NCBI GenBank assembly: GCA_963851085.1
Contig: CAWKNX010000003.1
Span: forward strand, 124,001-188,000
Direction of reading: 5' to 3'
Source of the DNA: DATFVJ01 sp963851085
GTDB lineage: Bacteria; Actinomycetota; Actinomycetes; Streptosporangiales; Streptosporangiaceae
Length of the DNA: 64,000 nt
Shown: piece by piece, positions 36,193-44,794 of the stretch
How positions within the stretch are numbered: the stretch's first letter is position 1
Layout of the letters: every line of letters begins with the position of its first letter
Made by a program: the position numbers and the translations under genes
Notes under the pieces: model-generated
The model's input: the letters and a program-made list of their open reading frames with translations, nothing else
Databases searched by the model: none
What the model was told of the DNA's origin: nothing

Positions 36193-36920
36193 GATGTTCC
36201 TCTCGGGATCCGGGTCGCATACAGCACGATCACGCAGCAGCAGGCGGCGAACACCAGGTAGGGAAGGGCCAGGGACGAGTCGGTGACCGCCGCAGTGAGC
36301 CGCCCGCCAGCGGCCGCGCCGGACAGTACCGTGATCACCCAGCCGGCCATGCCCGCCGCCACGCCCACGGTCGGCGACCGGGTCACTGTCGCCGCGGCCA
36401 GCGCCAGCGCGCAGACCGCGGTCATCGGCACCAGCCAGCCAAACGTGACCGCGGCCGCGGCCCCCGACGCGGCCGAGCCCGCCAGCCCGAGCACCGCGTT
36501 CAGCCCGAACACCCCAAGCGCCCGCACCAGCAGCACCATCCGGTCGCTGACCGCCATGCTGCGGGACAGCTCCCAGGCCGGGTCGATGCCCGGCCCGTAG
36601 GCATACGCGATGCCCGCCGCCGCGACCGCGGGCGCGAGCAGAGCAACATACGGCGTCCCGGTGCCCAAAGTGGCCAGCACCCCGGCGAGCAGCACCACCG
36701 CGGTGGCGATGATCCACCCGACCAGCAGCGACGGCGTAGTCACCAGCGCCCTCGCCAGGCCCGGCGAACGCAGCAGCCGGCCCGCCAGGCGCTCCAGCGT
36801 CCCCGGGCGGCGGCGCCACACCTCCGCGGCCACCCCGAGCCACACCCGGCCCAGGTCCACGTCGCCCGGCCCCGGGAGCCGCCCGGTAATGTCTTCGCTC
36901 ATGTCAGGTCCGCCGGTCAT
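36189..36920 (-). CDS. Membrane protein downstream of ECF sigma (possible anti-sigma)
   Basis: A 243-residue protein. About 60 cytosolic residues precede six membrane segments (SLLVGWIIATAVVLLAGVLA, LAPAVAAAGIAYAYG and others). It starts within the stop of the sigma gene (4-nt overlap). Position directly after an ECF sigma gene is the normal place of a membrane-bound anti-sigma factor. However, no zinc-binding HxxxCxxC motif is present. It may instead be an extra permease-like subunit. Confidence 0.7.
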   Translation of the reverse strand: MTGGPDMSEDITGRLPGPGDVDLGRVWLGVAAEVWRRRPGTLERLAGRLLRSPGLARALVTTPSLLVGWIIATAVVLLAGVLATLGTGTPYVALLAPAVAAAGIAYAYGPGIDPAWELSRSMAVSDRMVLLVRALGVFGLNAVLGLAGSAASGAAAAVTFGWLVPMTAVCALALAAATVTRSPTVGVAAGMAGWVITVLSGAAAGGRLTAAVTDSSLALPYLVFAACCCVIVLYATRIPRGTS

Positions 36921-37483
36921 TGCCCGCCTCCCTCCTGCACCGGCTCGTCGCGGCGCAGCGCCGCCCGCATCAGCTGCCGGGCCCGGTGGGCACGGCTCTT
37001 CACCGTTCCCTCCGGAATCCCCATCAGCTCAGCCACCTCGGCTACCGGCCGGTCCTCCAGGTAGAGCAGCCGCCAGACCTCGCGTTCTGGGCCTCCGGCC
37101 GGGCCCAGCGCCGCGACGGCCTGGTCCAGATCGGCCCGTGCCAGGGCGGCTTCCGCCGGATCGCTGGCATGCTGCCCGTCTGCCGCGAGCACGGCAGGCA
37201 GCACCGCGGCGGCGGGCCTGCGGCGGCGCAGCAGCAGCGCGGACTGCCGACGCGCGATCCCCCACAGCCAGCCCCCGGCCGCGCCTCCCGGCCTGGCCGG
37301 CCGGTAGTCACCGGCCCCCTGCCACACCGCCAGGAAAGTCTCCTGCAACACGTCCTCTACCTCGGCGGCGGGCAGCACCGCCCGCAGGCGGGCAGCCAGC
37401 CACGGCGCATGCCGCGAGAACAGCTCCCGCAACGCAGCGTCGTCACCGCCCGCCACCGCGGCGATCAGCTCATCGTCGTCCAT
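36917..37483 (-). CDS. ECF sigma factor (RNA polymerase sigma-70 family)
   Basis: A 188-residue sigma factor. Region 2 is seen as LRELFSRHAPWLAARLRAVL, VEDVLQETFLAVWQGAGDYR and GWLWGIARRQSALLLRRRR. Region 4 is LDQAVAALGPAGGPEREVWR and RPVAEVAELMGIPEGTVKSR, then AHRARQLMRAAL. It directs RNA polymerase to a small regulon under envelope stress. It heads the operon of six genes, all joined by 4-nt overlaps, so this sigma probably activates its own transporter operon. ATG 37483 is preferred over longer frames lacking sigma homology. Confidence 0.94.
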   Translation of the reverse strand: MDDDELIAAVAGGDDAALRELFSRHAPWLAARLRAVLPAAEVEDVLQETFLAVWQGAGDYRPARPGGAAGGWLWGIARRQSALLLRRRRPAAAVLPAVLAADGQHASDPAEAALARADLDQAVAALGPAGGPEREVWRLLYLEDRPVAEVAELMGIPEGTVKSRAHRARQLMRAALRRDEPVQEGGGQ

Positions 37484-37901
37484 CGCTTCTCTATTGCGTT
37501 CTGGCGGCAACCGGTTCACCCAAGAGGCGAGATTCTTTCGCTCTGCCCTGCAGGCTCGTCGTGCATATCGAGCCCGGCAACCCTTCGCCAGTCCAGACCG
37601 CGCCACGCGCAGGCGCATCAGGCCGCCTCACCGGCTCGTGCGGCTGGGCCTTGCCCTGCTAGCACTTCGCGGTCGAGTGAGGCGACACCCGGCTCCTCCT
37701 GGGCACTCCGCGGACCGGCTGGCCCAGGGACCCCGCGCCGGGACGTATGGCCCTGTCTCGGCCGAACCTTCGCAACGAGCGTTTGCCGCAATCAGATCCG
37801 GACTGGATAAACCAGGCGTCGAGCACCGGCGAAGGGTAACCGCGATGGTGACCGTCCTGGGGCCGGACTGTCGGGAGAACGAGAATCAAGGGGGTGGCGT
37901 G
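37484..37901. other. Divergent intergenic stretch
   Basis: About 420 bases between the leftward sigma operon and the rightward four-helix protein. Promoters for both should be here, but no consensus pair was identified. Open frames exist on both strands without convincing protein sequence. Confidence 0.45.
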
Positions 37902-38420
37902 ATGTCACACATCGTCAGGGATGATCCGATCTCTGTCAACAAATCGGGTGATCCGGCGAACCTTCGTCACGCGCCTGAAGCACATCACCAACGACACCTG
38001 CCATCCTTCTGGCGGCATTTCCTGCAGATGCTCGCGGCGATGATGGTAGGGATGATCGCCACCGGCGCCATCTTTGTGTCCGTCGTGGGGCTCAAGACTT
38101 GGGACCAGGTGACCCTGCAGTACCCGGCGCAGGCCTTGCTGGCGATGGCGGCCGGCATGACCATCCCGATGGTCGCCTGGATGCTGTTCCGGGGCATGGG
38201 ACGCAGGAACTCCTGTGAGATGGCGGCGGCCATGGTGGTACCTGCCGTCCCGTTCCTGTGCCTGGTCTGGTTCCACGTGACCAAGAGCGCACCGTGCGGG
38301 GCGTATTGCGCATTGACGATCGTGGCGATGCTCGGGCTGATGTTCCACCGCCGGAGCCAGTACTCGCTCACCCGTGCCCCCGAAGCCGTATCCACGCGGC
38401 CATCGGAACCGGCCCATTGA
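37902..38420 (+). CDS. Four-helix membrane protein
   Basis: A 172-residue protein with four hydrophobic segments: MLAAMMVGMIATGAIFVSVV, ALLAMAAGMTIPMVAWML, AAAMVVPAVPFLCLVWFHVT and APCGAYCALTIVAMLGLMF. The first 35 residues are hydrophilic and His-rich (HAPEAHHQRHLPSFWRHF). The helix sequence resembles actinobacterial proteins sometimes mislabelled as flagellar FliP-like; no enzymatic role can be given. ATG 37902 follows a GGGGGT ribosome-binding site. It stands alone. Confidence 0.75.
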   Translation: MSHIVRDDPISVNKSGDPANLRHAPEAHHQRHLPSFWRHFLQMLAAMMVGMIATGAIFVSVVGLKTWDQVTLQYPAQALLAMAAGMTIPMVAWMLFRGMGRRNSCEMAAAMVVPAVPFLCLVWFHVTKSAPCGAYCALTIVAMLGLMFHRRSQYSLTRAPEAVSTRPSEPAH

Positions 38421-38536
38421 CCGCGGTGACCCCGACCCGGCAGCGCGGCTCAGACGGTGAGTTCCCCGGGCGGTCAGCTCGGATTGCTGGTGTCCGGAAT
38501 TTACGTGGGGATGCTGCTGGGGCGAAGCCCCGTTAG

Positions 38537-38974
38537 CTAGTGATGAAATCCGGCTCCTGCGATGATCTCGATGGCGAGAACCACGGCGACGAGCCAGTCG
38601 ACGGCGGCGCAGAACGGCGGCCACCACCGTGTGTTGGCAACGTAGTGGCGGCGCTCCTGCCAGAAGTCCTTCAGGCCATGGCCGGTGTAGCCAAGGACGA
38701 GGAGCCAGGCCGATCCGGTGACGGCCGCCGCGGCAAGCAGGACGAAGGCGCCAGTGACGGTGCTCTCGACGGCGATCACCTTGGGCCTTCCGTCTGCCAC
38801 CGCGAACCCGATGTACACCGCTGCGATCATGGCTAGCAGGAGGGCCTGGACGGTTGCCTGGTCGAGCCACCGGAGGGCGAGCGGCGACGCGGCCTGGAGT
38901 GCGCCGAATGCCAATCCCCACAGGATGGGTACACGTATGGACTGCTCCCCATGCGGGGTAGGTGTGTGCGTCAT
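38537..38974 (-). CDS. Small membrane protein, four helices
   Basis: A 145-residue protein with four hydrophobic segments: VPILWGLAFGALQAASPLAL, VQALLLAMIAAVYIGFAVAD, STVTGAFVLLAAAAVTGSAW and FCAAVDWLVAVVLAIEIIAG. A central TGHGLKDFWQERRHYV loop is well conserved in appearance. It belongs to no family I can name. Its ATG lies within the stop of the damaged gene upstream (ATGA-type overlap), so the two were once a coupled pair. Confidence 0.75.
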   Translation of the reverse strand: MTHTPTPHGEQSIRVPILWGLAFGALQAASPLALRWLDQATVQALLLAMIAAVYIGFAVADGRPKVIAVESTVTGAFVLLAAAAVTGSAWLLVLGYTGHGLKDFWQERRHYVANTRWWPPFCAAVDWLVAVVLAIEIIAGAGFHH

Positions 38975-39500
38975 GGCCGGCGCCGCCTGGCGGCGGCCGG
39001 GAGGAACGCGGCACCGGTCGCCGCTGCGAAGGTGAGGGTGAACAAGGCGGTGGGCCGCCATGGCCATGGGCGGCCAGGCCAGCCGGAGGTGGGCCGAGGG
39101 GTGGTCGGGCGCGAGGACCAGGCCGCCGGAGAGCACGACCGCTGCCCGGCCCGCGGACGCCGTGTACACCAGGAAACGCCGGCGACCGGGAGAAGACCCC
39201 ATAAGGCGCGAGCGCATCGGTCCCGACCGAGCCGCGGGCACCCAGCACCACCGCCACGACGATGCGATCCGCCGGAGCTGCTGCTGCTGCTGCTGCTGCT
39301 GCTGCCGCCGCCGCCGCCGCTGGCCGCCGCTGCGCCGCGGCGTCCTGCCTTGGGCGCGGGTATGTCTGCCTCCTCGATGCGAACGCCCCGGCGGCCGCGG
39401 CGCCGGCCAGGGAAACCCCCGACAGTCCCGGGCCGCGCAGAGCGCGGCCAAGGCGGCGCAGTCCGGTGGGACGGCGGCGGGCGAGGCCGGCCGTGGTCAT
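38971..39500 (-). pseudogene. Membrane protein with two frameshifts and trinucleotide run
   Basis: Three reverse-strand frames follow each other as one protein. The first is MTTAGLARRRPTGLRRLGRA then DRIVVAVVLGARGSVGTDAL; the second FLVYTASAGRAAVVLSGGLV and LAPDHPSAHLRLAWPPM; the third ALFTLTFAAATGAAFLPAAA. It ends with a TGA that overlaps the ATG of the next gene. It is a broken membrane-protein gene, or a gene with assembly errors. A (GCT)9(GCC)5 run inside it encodes a poly-alanine block in frame one. Confidence 0.5.
39277..39321 (+). repeat. (GCT)9(GCC)5 trinucleotide microsatellite
   Basis: Nine GCT units are followed by five GCC units and one GCT. In the reverse frame of the damaged membrane gene the tract encodes alanine. 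Slippage here can change the frame only if the unit is broken, but length variation is expected. Confidence 0.9.
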
Positions 39501-39703
39501 GACGGGGCCTGCCGCGTTTGGGCCGCGCTCATGGCCACCCCTCCGCGGCCAGGCAGCCGAGCGTGCTCCCGCGGCCGGCGGATAACCCGGCCTTCGCGCT
39601 CGGCGCCAGCTGCGGCGGTTACGGCAGGCACGCGGTAGCCCGCGCGGCGGACCCTGCGCACATCTTGACCTCGTCAGGTGAAATGCGGCTGCTCTGCATC
39701 TGT

Positions 39704-40762
39704 TCACCGGCGGGCGATCTGCCCGGCCAGGAACGCCGCGTCACTCCCGACCCAGCCGAGCAGCGCGGAGCCGCGGGTGTGCTGCCAGGTGAGGCCGAGC
39801 ATGTACAGGCCAGGTGAGGGCGTCACGCCCCGTTGGTGCAGGACGCGTCCTTGGTCGTCCTTCACCTCGTGGATGTCGATCCACGAGTGGTCCGCCGTGA
39901 ATCCGGTGGCCCACACCACGACGTCGAAGTCCGCGGCGCTGCCGTCGGCGAAGGTCACGGTCCGTCCGGCCGCGCTCGCCGCCCGGGGCCGGATCCGGAT
40001 GCCGTGGCGGCGGGCGAGCCGCCGCGGCCCGGGCCCGATCACCTGATCCCGCCCGGCCAGCCGCTTTCCCAGCCGCGAGTCCGAAGTCACCTTGTCCAGC
40101 CGCAGCGCGGTCGCCCAGCTCCACACGTCGCGGCCCAGCGGCCGCTGGGGGATCGCCGGGATCCGCTGGCCGGCTGAGAGCTCCACGCGGTGAGTCGCGG
40201 AGAGTTCCTGGGCGATCTGGCATCCGGAGTTCGCGGCGCCGACGACCAGGACCTTCCCGGGCAGGACGCTCTGCGGGTGCCGGTAGTGTGCGCTGTGGAT
40301 CTGGTGCACGCCGGGGCCGAGCCCGTCGGCGATCGGCGGGACGAACGGCACCTGGAAAGGCCCCGTGGCGACCACCACCTGCCGGGCCTCCAGCGCCTCG
40401 CCGCCCGCCTTGGCCACGTAGCCGCCGTCGCTTCTGGTGAGCGAGGTCACCTTCGTGTTGAGCCGGACCGGCAGCCCGGACTTTGCCGCGTAGGCCTGGA
40501 GGTAGTTCGCGACGTCGTCCTTGCCCGGGTAGGTGTCCGGCGCCGCCGGGAAAGGCAGGCCGGGCAGGTTGTCGTACCGGCCTGACGTGAACAGCTGCAG
40601 CGAATCCCATCGTGAGCGCCACGTCTCGCCGATCTCGGCGCCGGCGTCCACGATCTGGCAGGACAATCCGAGCTTCGTCAGGTGGTAGCCCATGACCAGG
40701 CCGGCCTGGCCGCCGCCGATCACCAGCACGTCCAGGGCCGGGCCCGCGGACGCGGGAGTCAT
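39704..40762 (-). CDS. Flavin-containing monooxygenase-like NAD(P)-binding protein
   Basis: A 352-residue protein. The FAD motif GGGQAGLVMGYHLTKLGL (about 17-34) is followed by WRSRWDSLQLFTSGRYDNLP and then the NADPH motif LVVGAANSGCQIAQEL, the FMO/BVMO layout. Late motif ATGFTADHSWID is the conserved ATG region. It would oxygenate a small nucleophile or activate a metal-linked substrate. Its ATG lies within the stop of the multicopper oxidase gene upstream (4-nt overlap), so both enzymes are made together. Confidence 0.9.
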   Translation of the reverse strand: MTPASAGPALDVLVIGGGQAGLVMGYHLTKLGLSCQIVDAGAEIGETWRSRWDSLQLFTSGRYDNLPGLPFPAAPDTYPGKDDVANYLQAYAAKSGLPVRLNTKVTSLTRSDGGYVAKAGGEALEARQVVVATGPFQVPFVPPIADGLGPGVHQIHSAHYRHPQSVLPGKVLVVGAANSGCQIAQELSATHRVELSAGQRIPAIPQRPLGRDVWSWATALRLDKVTSDSRLGKRLAGRDQVIGPGPRRLARRHGIRIRPRAASAAGRTVTFADGSAADFDVVVWATGFTADHSWIDIHEVKDDQGRVLHQRGVTPSPGLYMLGLTWQHTRGSALLGWVGSDAAFLAGQIARR

Positions 40763-42495
40763 CGGGCCGGCTCCGGGCGGCGGGCGACGTTGAAGCTGAA
40801 CATCATGCCGCTTTGGTTGTGCTCGGCGATGTGGCAGTGTGCCATCCACAGCCCGGGGTTGGAGACGTCCAGCAGGATGTCCACGGTTTCTCCCGCGCGC
40901 AGCAGCACGGTGTCTTTCCACACCAGGTTCGGCTCCGGCTGCCCGTCGCGGGACAGGATGAGGAAGCGGCCGGCGCCGTGGATGTGGAACGGGTGGTGCA
41001 TCGGGTGGTCGGAGTCCATCTCGTTGACCAGCCGGATTTTCACCCGGTCACCGACGGTGAACGACCAGCTGATGTCCCCGTTCTCCGCCCCGGTCTCCCG
41101 GTCGATGAGCTGCCAGATCATGTTGCTGGGGTCTGATGCGCGGTTGATTTCGGGCATCAGGTCCTCCCACTCCAGGCCGTCGCCGTGGTCGTGCCCGCTG
41201 TGCGCGACGCCCGGGCCGGGCCCGGCAGCTGGCGGCGGGGGAGCGTCGGAGGCCAGCAGCTTCATCCCGCACTGCGGGCAGAGTCCTGGTTCGGTGGCGG
41301 TGACGTCGCGGTGCATCGGGCAGGCGTAGGACACCGGAGCCGCCGGCGCGGCCACCAGCTTCATCCCGCACTTGGGGCAGGTTCCTGGTTCGGCGGCGGT
41401 GACCTCGGGGTGCATCGGGCAGGCGTAGGCGGACGCTGGGCTGTCGTCTGCCCCGTACAGCAAGGGCATCAAGGAGTAGAACGCGAGCACCTTGTCGGGC
41501 GGCCGCTGGATGTCGTGGCCGATCAAGTTGTGTTCGGCGCTCAGGTCGGGGTCGGTGCGCAGCACCTCGAACGACCCAGCGGCATCGCCGGGGGCGCCGT
41601 CGGTGACGGTGAAGGCGCCGAGGTCGTAGGTGTGATCGGGGGTGCGGTGCTCCAGCCGTACCTGCCCGGGGGTGTCGAACAGCACGTCAATGACGGCGCG
41701 CTCGGACGGCGCGAGCAGCACCTCGCCGGTGAACGTCTCGCGTTCGTACCGGCCGCTGTCACCGCCGACCAGCTTGGCGCGTGCGCCGCGGATGGCGAAG
41801 TTGAAGATCCGCGTGTTCGCGGTGTTCACGACATACAGGCGCACAACCTCGCCCGCCGCCGCCTGGCCGGAGAACTGGGTCTCGCCGTTGATCAGCATCA
41901 CGTTGCCGTACCGGCCCATCGCGACAAACGTGGGCCCGGACCGGCTAAAGGGCGCGATGTGCCCGTCCTCGACCAGCAGGTCATCCAGCGTGAGGGTCAG
42001 CTGCCGGTCGGCGGCAGGCCAGTACGACGGGTCGGCGGGCTCGACGACGATCGTGCCGTACAGGCCCATCTCCAGGCCGACGTCTTCGCGGATGTGCGGG
42101 TGGTACCAGTACAACCCGGGGTCGGGGAACTGGAGCTGGTAGGTGAACGTCGCGCCGATCGGGATCGGCGCCTGGGTCTCGTGCGGGACCCCGTCGTAAC
42201 GGTTCTCCAGCCGCAGCCCGTGCCAGTGCACGGTCGCCTCGACGTCGCCGTCGTTCCGCACCTGCACGGTGATCTGCGACCCCTGATCGACATGCAGGAC
42301 CGGGCCGGGGATCGACCCGTTGTAGCCGAGCATGCGCAGCTCGGCACCGTCGATGTTCTTGCGCACCGGGCCGATCCGCAGGTCGAGCCGGCCCCCGTCG
42401 CGCAGCCGGATCACCCCCGGGCGTGCCACCTCCGGCAGACCCGCCGTCTCGGTCGTGAAGAGGTCGTCGTCGCTCGGTCTGCCCTGGTCCACCAT
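40759..42495 (-). CDS. Multicopper oxidase with two inserted heavy-metal-binding modules
   Basis: A 578-residue oxidase. Copper ligand motifs are HWHG (90-93), YHPH (131-134), HPMHHPFHIHG (497-507) and MAHCHIAEH with downstream MM (551-565), giving a full T1/T2/T3 set. Between the second and third cupredoxin domains lie two tandem copies of a zinc- or copper-chelating module, YACPMHPEVTAAEPGTCPKC-GMKL (357-380) and YACPMHRDVTATEPGLCPQC-GMKL (390-412). This is the heavy-metal-binding domain usually found in CopA/CzcB-type efflux proteins. No Sec or Tat signal is seen. It is operonic with an FMO. Confidence 0.92.
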   Translation of the reverse strand: MVDQGRPSDDDLFTTETAGLPEVARPGVIRLRDGGRLDLRIGPVRKNIDGAELRMLGYNGSIPGPVLHVDQGSQITVQVRNDGDVEATVHWHGLRLENRYDGVPHETQAPIPIGATFTYQLQFPDPGLYWYHPHIREDVGLEMGLYGTIVVEPADPSYWPAADRQLTLTLDDLLVEDGHIAPFSRSGPTFVAMGRYGNVMLINGETQFSGQAAAGEVVRLYVVNTANTRIFNFAIRGARAKLVGGDSGRYERETFTGEVLLAPSERAVIDVLFDTPGQVRLEHRTPDHTYDLGAFTVTDGAPGDAAGSFEVLRTDPDLSAEHNLIGHDIQRPPDKVLAFYSLMPLLYGADDSPASAYACPMHPEVTAAEPGTCPKCGMKLVAAPAAPVSYACPMHRDVTATEPGLCPQCGMKLLASDAPPPPAAGPGPGVAHSGHDHGDGLEWEDLMPEINRASDPSNMIWQLIDRETGAENGDISWSFTVGDRVKIRLVNEMDSDHPMHHPFHIHGAGRFLILSRDGQPEPNLVWKDTVLLRAGETVDILLDVSNPGLWMAHCHIAEHNQSGMMFSFNVARRPEPAR

Positions 42496-43191
42496 GTCAC
42501 CACGGTAAGCGGCCACCGGTGCAGGCCGGGTGCAGGCCATATGGTGATGAGGTGGAGAAAGGCTGCGGCTTGTGAACCCGCTGTGCGAGCTGGCGGTGTC
42601 GCCGCCGGGTCCTGCGCGGCCGCCGTTGGGCAGGGCCGGCGCGGTCGCCGTCGTGGAGACGTGCCGCCCAAGGGCCTGACACCTGCGGCGTTGCGCAACC
42701 GCCGGCGGCGCAGGCAGTGCTGAACGTCCCTTCCGGCGAGCCACCTGTCGCTCACGCGCGCGGCCCACCAGCCCCAGGGCCGTCATCGCTGATCACAAGC
42801 CTGGGACAACCAGTGCGCTGCCATCGATTGCGCTGCCGCACCGTCAGCCGCATAGCTGCCAGGCTGTCAGTCTCGGCGCCAGCGTCAGAGCGCACGACAT
42901 GCCGACCGTCCCGTTGTCCGGGGACCTTCGGCCGTGTTGCCCGCGCGTCGACGGCATTGCCGTTGAGGCAGGACGGCAAACAGAGGCTGTCGGACGGCTA
43001 TCTCGGTGGGCGGGCTTCGAATGCAGTACGGGGACGTCCGTGTGTTGCCCAGGACCGCGATCCGTTTCCGTTTCCGCAGTGGTTTGCGTGGATCTTGATC
43101 ATCCGGATCTGGTCCGGCTGGTCTCGCGTGGGGCCGGCGTGCTGGCCATCCCCGCCGATGACGGGAAGGAGACCGTGAAGATGCATCACCG
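42496..43191. other. Long intergenic stretch with possible orphan coding frame
   Basis: Nearly 700 bases with no firm gene. A rightward frame 42899-43213 ends in plausible protein (DLDHPDLVRLVSRGAGVLAI, then PADDGKETVKMHHRWTAGKT), but its first half does not look like protein. GGAAGGAG at about 43163 would serve as a ribosome-binding site for a short GTG frame (VKMHHRWTAGKT) just before the next gene. Function unknown. Confidence 0.3.
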
Positions 43192-44794
43192 TTGGACCGC
43201 GGGAAAGACTTGACGAAGTCACCCGGAACCCGCGTCGGGCTATCCGCGGTGGCCGCGACGCCCGGGGGCCGGTTTCTGCCAGCGGCCCGCTATCGGCATC
43301 CGGGCGATGTGATCCGCTTGATCATCGCTGGGCTTGTGCTCGCCGGGGCGCTGGCGGTTACCGTTGCCGCCCATGCCACTTATGTGGGTGCCAGCGCTGC
43401 TGCTGTGACTGCTGTTGCGCCTTCCACCCTGCCGGGCCGGGTGCTGGCTGGGGCGGTGCAGGTGCTGTTCGTCGTCGCGGCCGTCGCCGCGGTGGTTGTC
43501 ACGTTGCGTTACCGCCGGTTCCGGCTGCTGGCCAGCCTGGCGGGTGTAGCCGTATTAGCCGGCGCCGTGGTTGCCGGGATCGTTCAGCTGGCGGGCGGTG
43601 AGCGTCCACGCGCTCTCACGGCCGGTGGCGGCCATTGGTCGTGGCTTACCGGCGCGTCGCTGGCGGGTCCGGCGGTTCTTGCCGCCGCCGTGGCTGGCAC
43701 GGTTGCGGCCGCGCCGTGGCTCAGCCGTCCGTGGCGGCGCATCGCCTGGGCCGCACTGTGGCTTGCCGCCGTTGCGCGGCTGATCACCGGCACGGCCTCG
43801 CCGGTGGAAGTGGTCGTGGCGTTCGCCGCCGGGGTTACGGTCGGCGCTGGTGTGCTGGTCCTGTTCGGTGTGCCTGACCGGCGTATCGGCCCCGACGGGA
43901 TCGCGGCGGCACTTGCCTCGGCGGGCCTGCCGGTCGCCCGCGTCGAGCCGGCCGCTGTCGAGGCGAAGGGCTCGCGGCCGTTCTTTGCGGCCGCCGAGGA
44001 CGGGGGGCCGTTGTTCATCAAGGTCCTCGGATCGGATCAGCGGGACGCCGACCTGCTGTACCGCGCCTACCGGTTCATCCGGCTGCGCGACATCGGCGAT
44101 GCCCGCCCCGCCGCCTCGCTCATCCAGGCCGTCGAGCACCAGGCGCTCGCCGCGGTCATGGCAGAGCGGGCCGGGGTGGCGGTGCCGCCTGTCCGCCAGG
44201 TGATCAAGACCGCCGATGGGTCTGCGCTCCTGGCGATGGAACGCGTGAACGGCAGCTCCCTCGACCAGATCCCCGGGCAAGGCATCAGCGACACCATGCT
44301 CCGGGAGCTGTGGAAACAGGTGGATAGGCTGCACCGGGCGAGGATCGCGCACCGGTCGCTGCGGGCGGCCAACATCGTGGTGGACCGGGCTGGCCAGCCC
44401 TGGATCGTCGACTTCAGCTTTTCCGAACTGGGCGCTACCCAGCGCCAGATGGCGCTTGACGTCGCCGAGCTGTTGGCCTCGTTGGCAGCCATGATCGGGG
44501 CCGGCAGGGCGGTCGGCAGCGCCGCCGCGGTCATCGGCCCGGACGGCGTCGCGGCCGGGTGTCATCCTCGTCGGCGCTGTGTACCTGGGTGCCGCTGCGA
44601 TCGCGGCCGCCGCCCCCAGCCCGGGCGGCCTGGGCGCTATCGAGGCGGCCCTGGTCGCGGGCCTGACCGGGGTCGGCATGCAGGCAGGACCCGCCGTTTC
44701 CGCCGTGCTGCTGTACCGGCTGGCCACCTACTGGCTTCCCGTGGCGCCGGGCTGGCTGTCCTGGCGCACCCTGCTACGGCGGGAGTACATATGA
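43192..44794 (+). pseudogene. Kinase-like/YbhN membrane protein with large deletion
   Basis: Residues 1-210 are polytopic membrane sequence. Residues 270-450 are protein-kinase-like: LFIKVLGSDQ lysine, ALLAMERVNGSSLDQIPG, HRSLRAANIVVDRAGQPWIV (HRS instead of HRD) and DFSFSEL. At about 44560 the frame changes. The end of a YbhN/LPG-synthase-type membrane protein follows out of frame (GAAAIAAAAPSPGGLGAIEA, LYRLATYWLPV), overlapping the next ATG by 4 nt. Full family members are about 800 or more residues; several membrane helices are missing. A deletion joined two parts out of frame. The first start is TTG at 43192 and uncertain. Confidence 0.7.

Noticed and set aside
37905..39707. 600-codon leftward frame with poly-Ala
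   Set aside because: It merges one frame of a damaged gene with antisense of others; only part of it is protein-like.
41185..42723. 512-codon rightward frame
   Set aside because: Antisense to the multicopper oxidase, whose motifs are unmistakable on the other strand.
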